64,000 nt of DNA. Origin: CAYRML01 sp050942825. Its GTDB lineage: Bacteria; Bacillota; Dehalobacteriia; UBA4068. The position numbers were made by a program, and so were the translations under genes. The stretch is taken from assembly GCA_050942825.1 (NCBI GenBank), contig JBMNOA010000002.1:1-64000 (forward strand). The letters run 5' to 3'. Positions 57,942 to 64,000 of the stretch are shown here, one piece after another (position 1 is the first letter of the stretch; each line of letters opens with the position of its first letter). A model generated the notes under the pieces. That model was not told where the DNA came from. It made no database searches and saw only the letters and a list, made by a program, of their open reading frames with translations.

Positions 57942-59420
57942 ATGAAATATATCAGCACCAGAAGCAAAAGTGAACCTATTAGCGCAGCTGCGGCGATTTG
58001 TTTAGGCATAGCTCCTGACGGAGGGTTATTCGTTCCTCAAAGTTTTCCCTATTTTATGCCGGAAAACATAGCCTCTATGTCCTATCGCGATCTGGCCGAG
58101 AAAATTTTTGCTCTTTATCTGGAAGATTATAGCGAGCAAGAAATTGCTTCTATGGTTGATGCTGCATATTACAGCGGTAATTTTGATGAACAGATAGCTC
58201 CGACTGTAACTGTGGGCGAAAGAGAAGTTTTGGAATTGTGGCATGGCCCGACAGCTGCTTTTAAAGATATGGCTTTGCAGATAATGCCCCGCTTTTTGTC
58301 AGCCGCCGTTAAAAAAATCGGTGATGACAAAGAGATCGTTATACTGGTTGCTACTTCCGGTGATACTGGCAAAGCGGCTTTAGAAGGTTTCAAAGATGTG
58401 GATGGCGTAAAAATAATCGTCTTTTATCCCGCAGGCGGTGTCAGCCGCATTCAGGAATTACAGATGCTGACCACTACCGGCAATAATACCTATGTGGTGG
58501 GCGTAAAGGGTAATTTTGACCATTGTCAGACTGCGGTCAAAGAGGTCTTTGCCGACCAAGAGTTTGCTATCAAAATGGCAGCGGCGGATAAGCAATTCTC
58601 TTCTGCCAATTCCATTAACTGGGGTAGACTTTTGCCACAGATTGTTTATTATTATTATGCCTATGCTCAGATGGTGGCCAAAGGTAGGATCAAAGTAGGC
58701 CAAAAGATCAATGCTGTAGTACCTACAGGTAATTTCGGCGATATATTGGCCGCATATTATGCAAAAAAAATGGGTCTGCCCTTGGATAAGCTGGTCTGTG
58801 CTTCCAATGAAAATAATGTTTTGACCGATGTCATTAAAGACGGCTATTATAATAGAGTCAGGCCTTTCTATAAAACCACCAGCCCTTCTATGGACATCTT
58901 GGTTTCCAGTAATTTTGAAAGATTTGTCTTTGATATGCTGGATCAAGATGCCCAAGAAACAGCTGCTGATTTCCAAAAACTCAAAGCAGAGGGTAGTTTC
59001 TCTGTACCTGCAGAAGTAACCGCTAGGTGGAAAGAATTTCTGGCAGCAGACTATGCTGATCAAAAAGAAGCTGCAACTGCAATTGCCCAAGTGTTTGTTA
59101 AATATCAATATCTTATGGACCCTCATACGGCAGTGGCTTATGCTGTAGCTGATAAATATCTAGAGCAAACTGGGGATAAATCCCCCCTTTTGATAGTTTC
59201 TACAGCTAGCCCTTATAAATTTCCGGCAGCAGTACTGCAAGCATTGGGTCAGGATATAAAAGATATCGATGAAAATGAACTGCCGGCACTCTTGGCCAAG
59301 ATTTCCGGGGGCACTGTACATCCGGCTTTATTGGATGTCGACAAAAAAGAAATCCGTCATCACCGTCAGGCTGATAAAGAAGAGATAGCGCAAACGGTAG
59401 CGGATATTCTAGGATTATAA
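57942..59420 (+). CDS. thrC: Threonine synthase
   Basis: PLP enzyme that makes threonine from O-phosphohomoserine. The 492-residue protein has the PLP lysine K108 in WHGPTAAFKDMALQ, the phosphate loop ATSGDTGKAA and VPTGNFGDILAAYYAKKMG. Its length agrees with the longer fungal/enterobacterial-like ThrC branch that many Clostridia have, rather than the 350-residue Bacillus type. GTAAGGAGGGGTATT precedes the ATG. hom and thrB are not nearby. Confidence 0.97.
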   Translation: MKYISTRSKSEPISAAAAICLGIAPDGGLFVPQSFPYFMPENIASMSYRDLAEKIFALYLEDYSEQEIASMVDAAYYSGNFDEQIAPTVTVGEREVLELWHGPTAAFKDMALQIMPRFLSAAVKKIGDDKEIVILVATSGDTGKAALEGFKDVDGVKIIVFYPAGGVSRIQELQMLTTTGNNTYVVGVKGNFDHCQTAVKEVFADQEFAIKMAAADKQFSSANSINWGRLLPQIVYYYYAYAQMVAKGRIKVGQKINAVVPTGNFGDILAAYYAKKMGLPLDKLVCASNENNVLTDVIKDGYYNRVRPFYKTTSPSMDILVSSNFERFVFDMLDQDAQETAADFQKLKAEGSFSVPAEVTARWKEFLAADYADQKEAATAIAQVFVKYQYLMDPHTAVAYAVADKYLEQTGDKSPLLIVSTASPYKFPAAVLQALGQDIKDIDENELPALLAKISGGTVHPALLDVDKKEIRHHRQADKEEIAQTVADILGL

Positions 59421-59445
59421 TGGGGTTTGTTTGATAGAAAATTAT

Positions 59446-59475
59446 AAAAAAGCAGCTCATTTGAGCTGCTTTTGT
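59446..59475. terminator. Bidirectional terminator between thrC and the zinc-ribbon gene
   Basis: AAAAAGCAGCTCA and TGAGCTGCTTTT form a stem of about 12 bp with A-run before and T-run after. It lies between two convergent genes and can serve both. Confidence 0.9.
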
Positions 59476-59497
59476 TTTATTAATCAATTCTTATCAA

Positions 59498-59788
59498 TTA
59501 ATAAGATTGACGTTGTTTTTCGTAACAGTCGCGGCAATATACCGGGCGGTCTTCTGTTGGACGAAAAGGAACTTGCGTATCCACACCACATTCTGCACAG
59601 ACTACGTTGAACATTTCACGTTCGCCACGAGCGCTGTTGCGTTGACGTTTACGGGCCGCACGACATTCGGAACAACGGGCAGGATCGTTTTGAAATCCTT
59701 TTTCAGCATAAAATTCTTGCTCGGAAGCGGAGAAAATAAATTCAGCACCACATTCCTTGCAGGTTAGAGTTCTGTCTTCAAAAGCCAT
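59498..59788 (-). CDS. Zinc-ribbon protein with two CxxC pairs per half
   Basis: A 96-residue protein with two zinc-binding units. The first, about 10-42, has CKECGAEFIFSASEQEFYAE and CSECRAARK. The second, about 64-91, has CAECGVDTQVPFRPTEDRPV and YCRDC. I recall similar proteins (CxxCG-x-VPF ... YCxxC) widely in Clostridia and Deltaproteobacteria without a proven role; DNA or RNA binding is likely. GAAGGAGGACTCAAAT precedes the ATG on the minus strand, and the transcript has a structured leader. It diverges from csp. Confidence 0.8.
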   Translation of the reverse strand: MAFEDRTLTCKECGAEFIFSASEQEFYAEKGFQNDPARCSECRAARKRQRNSARGEREMFNVVCAECGVDTQVPFRPTEDRPVYCRDCYEKQRQSY

Positions 59789-59792
59789 ATTT

Positions 59793-59861
59793 GAGTCCTC
59801 CTTCTTTGGATTTTCCTAATGTTTGTACCCGCAATCCAAAGCTATGGCCCTTATAGGACTC
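59793..59861 (-). promoter_or_regulatory. Leader that can mask the zinc-ribbon gene's ribosome binding site
   Basis: On the minus transcript GAGTCCT (59861 to 59855) is complementary to AGGACTC (59799 to 59793), which overlaps the end of the Shine-Dalgarno GAAGGAGGA. Between them CTTTGGAT (59841 to 59834) pairs with ATCCAAAG (59811 to 59804). The two stems can exist together. Control by temperature or ligand is conceivable but inferred. Confidence 0.45.
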
Positions 59862-59897
59862 AGGGGACGCTGGCGAAATAACAGTAGGTTATAATTC

Positions 59898-59926
59898 ATT
59901 ATATAATCGTTTGCTTAAAAATGCAA
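59898..59926 (-). promoter_or_regulatory. Promoter of the zinc-ribbon gene
   Basis: On the minus strand TTGCAT (59926-59921), 17 bases and TATAAT (59903-59898) drive a leader of about 100 bases. Confidence 0.8.
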
Positions 59927-60007
59927 GAATTTTTTGGCAAAAGTAAAAACAACTTTTATTTTGTCCTAAATTGATAAAAAGGCAGTAAAAAATATTTATT
60001 TATTTTC

Positions 60008-60037
60008 TTGTAAAAGGCTATAAGGGTATGCTATAAT
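60008..60037 (+). promoter_or_regulatory. Promoter of csp
   Basis: TTGTAA (60008-60013), 18 bases and TATAAT (60032-60037), with TGC just ahead of it as an extended -10. The leader before csp is about 25 bases, much shorter than the cold-shock leaders of E. coli. Confidence 0.75.
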
Positions 60038-60069
60038 AAATGAGCAATTATTTATTTAGGAGGTACCAC

Positions 60070-60267
60070 ATGGAAGGCAAAGTAAAATGGTTTAATGCGG
60101 AAAAAGGTTTTGGTTTCATTGAAAGAGATGGCGGCGAAGATGTTTTTGTTCATTTTTCTGCTATCCAATCTGAAGGCTTCAAAACTCTTGACGAAGGCCA
60201 AGCTGTTCAATTTGATGTTGTAGATGGCCCTCGCGGTCCGCAAGCTGCCAATGTAAGCAAACTGTAG
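60070..60267 (+). CDS. Cold shock protein (CspA/CspB family)
   Basis: A 65-residue single OB-fold nucleic-acid chaperone that melts RNA structure. It has both RNP motifs, KGFGFIERD and VFVHFSAI, after MEGKVKWFNAEKGFG. The ATG at 60070 follows TTAGGAGGTACCAC; the longer frame from 60040 runs over the ribosome binding site and is rejected. Without a long leader, constitutive expression is as likely as cold induction. It diverges from the zinc-ribbon gene, which may be functionally linked. Confidence 0.95.
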   Translation: MEGKVKWFNAEKGFGFIERDGGEDVFVHFSAIQSEGFKTLDEGQAVQFDVVDGPRGPQAANVSKL

Positions 60268-60345
60268 AGTCCAAAAAGAAGCTTGATTGTTGTCAGGCTA
60301 ATGCCATACCAAATGATATATATATATTTTATTTTTTGGTACCAA

Positions 60346-60378
60346 AAAGATCTCATCTAAGGTGGGATCTTTTTTTAT
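60346..60378 (+). terminator. Rho-independent terminator behind csp
   Basis: AAAGATCTCA (60346-60355) pairs with TGGGATCTTT (60363-60372), one G-U pair, with a T-run. Confidence 0.9.
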
Positions 60379-60453
60379 ATTAATTTACCTAATAAAGGAA
60401 GCACTAACAGTTCCTTTTGATAATAAATCTTATTTATATATATTAGCGAATTA

Positions 60454-60462
60454 TGTTATAAT
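60454..60462 (+). promoter_or_regulatory. Extended -10 promoter of uvrB
   Basis: TGTTATAAT (60454-60462) has TG one base ahead of a perfect TATAAT; the -35 region is weak. It lies 27 bases before the uvrB start. I see no LexA-type GAACNNNNGTTC box. Confidence 0.6.
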
Positions 60463-60488
60463 AAAACGTAAGACAAGGGGGTATTATC

Positions 60489-62456
60489 TTGGCTGAATTT
60501 TTACTAAATAGTAAATATGCTCCGGCTGGTGACCAGATCAAGGCTATTAGAGAACTGGAAGAAGGTATTAATAAAGGCTTATCCCATCAGGTGCTTTTAG
60601 GCGTTACCGGGTCCGGCAAGACCTTTACTATGGCTAATGTGATAGCGGATCTGCAAAAGCCGACTTTGGTCATTGCTCATAACAAAACATTGGCCGCACA
60701 GCTCTATGGAGAATTTAGGGAGTTTTTCCCGCAAAATGCCGTAGAATACTTTGTCAGTTATTACGATTATTATCAGCCGGAGGCTTATATACCCTCCAGC
60801 GATACTTATATAGCTAAGGATGCCGCTATCAACGATGAAATAGAAAAATTGCGCCATTCGGCTACTGCTTCTTTATTAGAGAGGCGTGATGTGATAATCA
60901 TTGCCAGCGTATCGGCTATTTATGGTCTAGGAGATCCGGCCGATTATCTGGAGTTGAGCCTAAGCTTGAGACCGGGAATGACGGTGGAGCGTGATTATCT
61001 ATTACACCGCTTGGTGACTATGCAGTATCAGCGCAATGAGATAGATTTTAAACGCGGTACATTTAGGGTGCGCGGCGATGTCATAGAAATTTTTCCTGCC
61101 GGAGCCAGTGATAAAGCTATTAGGATCGAGTTGTTCGGCGATGAGATAGAAAGGATCAGTGATGTAGATACCTTGAAAGGGCAGCAGCTTTGTCAGCGGA
61201 ATTATGCTTATATTTTCCCTGCCAACCATTATGTGACTGTTAATGAAAAAATGAAAAAAGCCATTCTTTCCATCAATGAGGAATTAAGAGAGCAATTGAA
61301 CTTTTTACGTCAGCAGGGCAAATTGCTGGAAGCACAAAGATTGGAACAAAGGACCAACTTTGATCTGGAAATGATGGAGGAACTTGGTTATTGCAGCGGT
61401 ATTGAAAATTACAGCCGTCATTTGACGGGGCGTGAAGCAGGAGATCCTCCTTATACTCTGCTGGATTATTTCCCGCAAGATTATTTAATCATGATAGATG
61501 AATCACATGTCACCATACCACAGTTGCGTGCCATGTATGAAGGGGACCGCTCCCGCAAGGAAAGTCTAGTCAATTATGGTTTTCGTCTACCTTCGGCCAA
61601 GGACAATCGACCGCTGATGTTTAGAGAATTTGAACAAAAGAGCAATCAATTAATCTATCTTTCTGCTACGCCAGGTCCTTATGAGCTGGAACATTGTCAG
61701 AATCTTGTGGAGCAGGTAGTAAGACCCACGGGGCTTGTCGATCCGCAGATCGAGGTGCTTCCTGTAAAAGGGCAGATTGACAACTTGTTGGAACAGATAC
61801 GTCAAAGAACTTCTAAAAAAGAACGGGTTTTGGTTACCGCTTTAACCAAGAGAATGGCCGAAGATCTGACCTCTTATCTGGTGCAAGCGGGTGTAGCGGC
61901 CCATTATATGCATTCTGAGGTCAAAACCTTAGAGCGCATGGCTCTTGTAAGGGATCTGCGTTTAGGTGTATTCGATGTGCTGGTAGGTATCAATCTCTTG
62001 CGGGAAGGCCTGGATTTGCCGGAAGTGACTTTGGTAGCGATACTTGATGCCGATAAAGAGGGTTTTTTGCGTTCGGAGCGTTCTTTGATCCAAACTATAG
62101 GCCGGGCTGCCAGAAATACTGAAGGCAAGGTCATCATGTATGCTGACCGGATCACGGATTCTATGGATAAAGCTATCAAAGAGACTGAGCGGCGTCGTGC
62201 CTTGCAGATAAAATATAATCAGGAACATGGCATCATTCCACAGACCATAGTCAAGGATATACGGGATGTTATTTCCACTGTATTATCCGAAAGCTCGGAT
62301 AAACCCGCTGATCCTACAAAGATGAGTAAAAAAGAAAGGCAAGCTTTGATCCTCAGTCTGGAAAAAGAGATGAGAGAAGCTGCACGCCGTTTGGAATTTG
62401 AAGAAGCAGCTGCTTTGAGAGATCTCTTGATAGAAATACGGGCTGCAGATAATTAA
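60489..62456 (+). CDS. uvrB: UvrABC system protein B
   Basis: The damage-verifying helicase-like subunit of nucleotide excision repair. The 655-residue protein has Walker A GVTGSGKTFTMANV (near 39-52), the beta-hairpin region YYDYYQPEAYIPSSDTYIAK, motif DESHVTIPQL, GINLLREGLDLPEVTLVAIL and QTIGRAARN, and a C-terminal UVR domain (LEKEMREAARRLEFEEAAAL). It starts at a TTG (60489) behind CAAGGGGGTATTATC. uvrA follows after 48 bases. Confidence 0.98.
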   Translation: MAEFLLNSKYAPAGDQIKAIRELEEGINKGLSHQVLLGVTGSGKTFTMANVIADLQKPTLVIAHNKTLAAQLYGEFREFFPQNAVEYFVSYYDYYQPEAYIPSSDTYIAKDAAINDEIEKLRHSATASLLERRDVIIIASVSAIYGLGDPADYLELSLSLRPGMTVERDYLLHRLVTMQYQRNEIDFKRGTFRVRGDVIEIFPAGASDKAIRIELFGDEIERISDVDTLKGQQLCQRNYAYIFPANHYVTVNEKMKKAILSINEELREQLNFLRQQGKLLEAQRLEQRTNFDLEMMEELGYCSGIENYSRHLTGREAGDPPYTLLDYFPQDYLIMIDESHVTIPQLRAMYEGDRSRKESLVNYGFRLPSAKDNRPLMFREFEQKSNQLIYLSATPGPYELEHCQNLVEQVVRPTGLVDPQIEVLPVKGQIDNLLEQIRQRTSKKERVLVTALTKRMAEDLTSYLVQAGVAAHYMHSEVKTLERMALVRDLRLGVFDVLVGINLLREGLDLPEVTLVAILDADKEGFLRSERSLIQTIGRAARNTEGKVIMYADRITDSMDKAIKETERRRALQIKYNQEHGIIPQTIVKDIRDVISTVLSESSDKPADPTKMSKKERQALILSLEKEMREAARRLEFEEAAALRDLLIEIRAADN

Positions 62457-62504
62457 CTAAGCTTCAATAAATATAATTTGGATATTGGACAGGAGTAAAA
62501 ATTT

Positions 62505-64000
62505 ATGCAGGATAAGATCGTCATCAAGGGTGCCAGAGAGCATAATCTTAAAAATATCGATATCGTGATACCTCGTGATAAGCTGGTTATTATCACAGGT
62601 TTATCAGGTAGCGGTAAGAGCTCTCTAGCCTTTGATACTATATATGCCGAAGGTCAAAGACGTTATGTAGAGAGTCTTTCGGCCTATGCCAGGCAATTTT
62701 TGGGGCAGATGGATAAGCCCGATGTGGATTTTATCGAAGGTTTGTCACCCGCTATTTCCATAGATCAAAAGACCACCAGTCGCAACCCACGTTCAACAGT
62801 AGGTACGGTGACGGAAATACATGATTATTTACGTTTATTGTATGCCAATATTGGCCGGCCGCATTGTCCACGTTGCGGACGTCCTATTACGCAGCAGACT
62901 ATTGACCAGATCGTAGATAGTATCAAATCCTACCCCGTAGGCAGCCGCCTGCAGGTCATGGCTCCTTTGGCCAGGGGCAGAAAGGGTGAATATCAAAAAA
63001 TCTTTGCCGATGCTAAGGCAGACGGCTATCTGCGTGTGCGGGTTGATGGAGAAGTTCGCCTGCTGGAAGAAGAAATTAAACTGGACAAAAAAATCAAACA
63101 TAATATTGAGCTGATTGTGGACAGGATCATACTCAAAGAGGATATCGACAAAAGATTGGCGGATTCGCTGGAATTGGCCTTAGGTATGGGACACGGGCTG
63201 GTTTTGGTATTATTACAACAAGAGGACGGCTCGCAGCAAGAGCTGATGTTCAGTCAGAATTTCGCCTGCTTGGAGTGCGGAATAAGTATCGAAGAGATAA
63301 CCCCCAGGATGTTTTCCTTTAACAATCCTTACGGGGCTTGTCCCTCTTGCAGCGGATTGGGTTTTTCCATGAATATAGACAAAAACCTCTTGATCAGGGA
63401 TGAAAACCTCTCCATCAATGAGGGCGGTTTGACACGTTGGAGCAGCAATGCCCAGGGTTGGTTTTATCGCTTTATTGAGGCGGTAGCCCAAAAACATGGA
63501 TTTTCGCTGGATGTACCTATCAAAGATATGCCCGCATGGGCTTTAGATGAGATCTTTTATGGTTGCGGCGATGAGAAATTCAAGCTGATTTATGAAACTG
63601 ATGAGGGCCGAAAAATCTGGATGCATACCTGGGAAGGTCTGGTCAATAATTATCAAAGACGGTATAAAGAAAGCACTTCCGACTATATCAGAGCGGAATT
63701 GGAAAAATATATGTCTGTTACACCCTGTCAGGCTTGTAAAGGCGCCAGACTACGCCCCGAAAGTCTGGCCGTTACTATCGGTGGTCTGAATATTGCCCAG
63801 ATCAGTACTATGCCTGTAGGTGAGATCAAGCAATTTTTTGCCGGTTTGGAGCTGAGTGAGCGGGAGTTCAAGATCGCCCGCCGTATCTTAAAAGAAATCG
63901 GTGAAAGACTGGATTTCCTCATCAATGTCGGTCTGGATTATTTAACACTAGCACGTTCGGCCTCTACGCTTTCAGGAGGGGAGGCTCAGCGTATACGTCT
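62505..64000 (+). CDS. uvrA: UvrABC system protein A (5' part)
   Basis: The damage-sensing ABC-type ATPase of excision repair, cut by the right window edge after 498 codons. It starts MQDKIVIKGAREHNLKNIDI, with Walker A GLSGSGKSS (32-40), SAYARQFLGQMDKPDVD, a zinc pair CPRCGRPI, and the insertion-domain cysteines in CLECGISIEE and CPSCSGLGFS. The visible end is the first ABC signature LSGGEAQRIR. ACAGGAGTAAAAATTT precedes the ATG at 62505. No frameshift is seen in the visible part. Confidence 0.97.
   Translation, partial: MQDKIVIKGAREHNLKNIDIVIPRDKLVIITGLSGSGKSSLAFDTIYAEGQRRYVESLSAYARQFLGQMDKPDVDFIEGLSPAISIDQKTTSRNPRSTVGTVTEIHDYLRLLYANIGRPHCPRCGRPITQQTIDQIVDSIKSYPVGSRLQVMAPLARGRKGEYQKIFADAKADGYLRVRVDGEVRLLEEEIKLDKKIKHNIELIVDRIILKEDIDKRLADSLELALGMGHGLVLVLLQQEDGSQQELMFSQNFACLECGISIEEITPRMFSFNNPYGACPSCSGLGFSMNIDKNLLIRDENLSINEGGLTRWSSNAQGWFYRFIEAVAQKHGFSLDVPIKDMPAWALDEIFYGCGDEKFKLIYETDEGRKIWMHTWEGLVNNYQRRYKESTSDYIRAELEKYMSVTPCQACKGARLRPESLAVTIGGLNIAQISTMPVGEIKQFFAGLELSEREFKIARRILKEIGERLDFLINVGLDYLTLARSASTLSGGEAQRIR

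Noticed and set aside
1..64000. CRISPR array, insertion sequence, toxin-antitoxin or defence island
   Set aside because: No regularly spaced repeats, transposase, integrase or nuclease operon was found; the only mobile-DNA trace is the short phage relic.

Overview
The window is chromosomal DNA of a moderately A+T-rich, low-GC Gram-positive (Firmicutes) bacterium, probably an anaerobic member of the Clostridia in the broad sense. Support comes from the gene order of the complete ribosomal super-region, strong AAGGAGG-type ribosome binding sites, frequent TTG and GTG starts, an L7Ae-like gene ahead of rpsL, a bacterial type A RNase P RNA, an ECF transporter module behind rplQ, and an EF-Tu with a cysteine-cluster insertion that I recall from Clostridia such as the Peptococcaceae/Syntrophomonas group. 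No species can be named from the sequence alone.

Layout. (1) 1-31140: end of a first tuf copy, then rpmG-secE-nusG, rplK-rplA, rplJ-rplL, rpoB-rpoC, L7Ae-like-rpsL-rpsG-fusA-tuf, and the S10-spc-alpha superoperon from rpsJ to rplQ with secY, adk, a KOW protein, infA, rpmJ and rpoA. The usual map gene after adk is absent. (2) 31230-35499: ecfA1-ecfA2-ecfT, truA, rplM-rpsI. (3) 35809-39125: molybdenum cofactor genes (mobB, moaC, a MOSC-MogA fusion), a CwlD-type amidase and an O6-methylguanine-DNA methyltransferase, with a tiny Cys-rich gene on the opposite strand. (4) 39413-46128: arginine cluster argC-J-B-D-F-G without argH. (5) 46370-51165: uracil-DNA glycosylase, coaD, a small conserved protein, an SLH/transglutaminase surface protein, a double helix-turn-helix protein and a dNTPase. 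(6) 51577-54511: dnaG-rpoD, then tRNA(CAU) and a short accessory patch with a phage scaffold-protein remnant. (7) 55655-64000: trmK, rnpB, an unknown protein, trmB, thrC, a divergent zinc-ribbon gene/csp pair, uvrB and the start of uvrA.

Most genes are core housekeeping genes, and I do not see a convincing new defence or biosynthetic system. The points worth attention are regulatory and structural: an rRNA-mimic site for L1 ahead of rplK, a hairpin lying between the Shine-Dalgarno sequence and start of nusG, a 12-bp perfect palindrome centred on the -35 box of the rpmG-secE-nusG promoter, long inverted repeats without U-tracts after rpoC and tuf, a predicted pseudoknotted RNA element ahead of dnaG, a leader that could mask the ribosome binding site of the zinc-ribbon gene, an EcfA1 ATPase without its switch histidine, and the phage relic beside the tRNA gene.

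Functionally the window joins translation (ribosomal proteins, EF-G, EF-Tu, IF-1), transcription (RNA polymerase subunits, NusG, sigma-A), secretion (SecE, SecY), tRNA maturation (RNase P, TrmK, TrmB, TruA), DNA repair (UDG, MGMT, UvrB, UvrA), vitamin or metal uptake (ECF) and arginine and threonine synthesis. Nearly everything is on the + strand, presumably co-oriented with replication. Promoter, leader and terminator calls are by eye.
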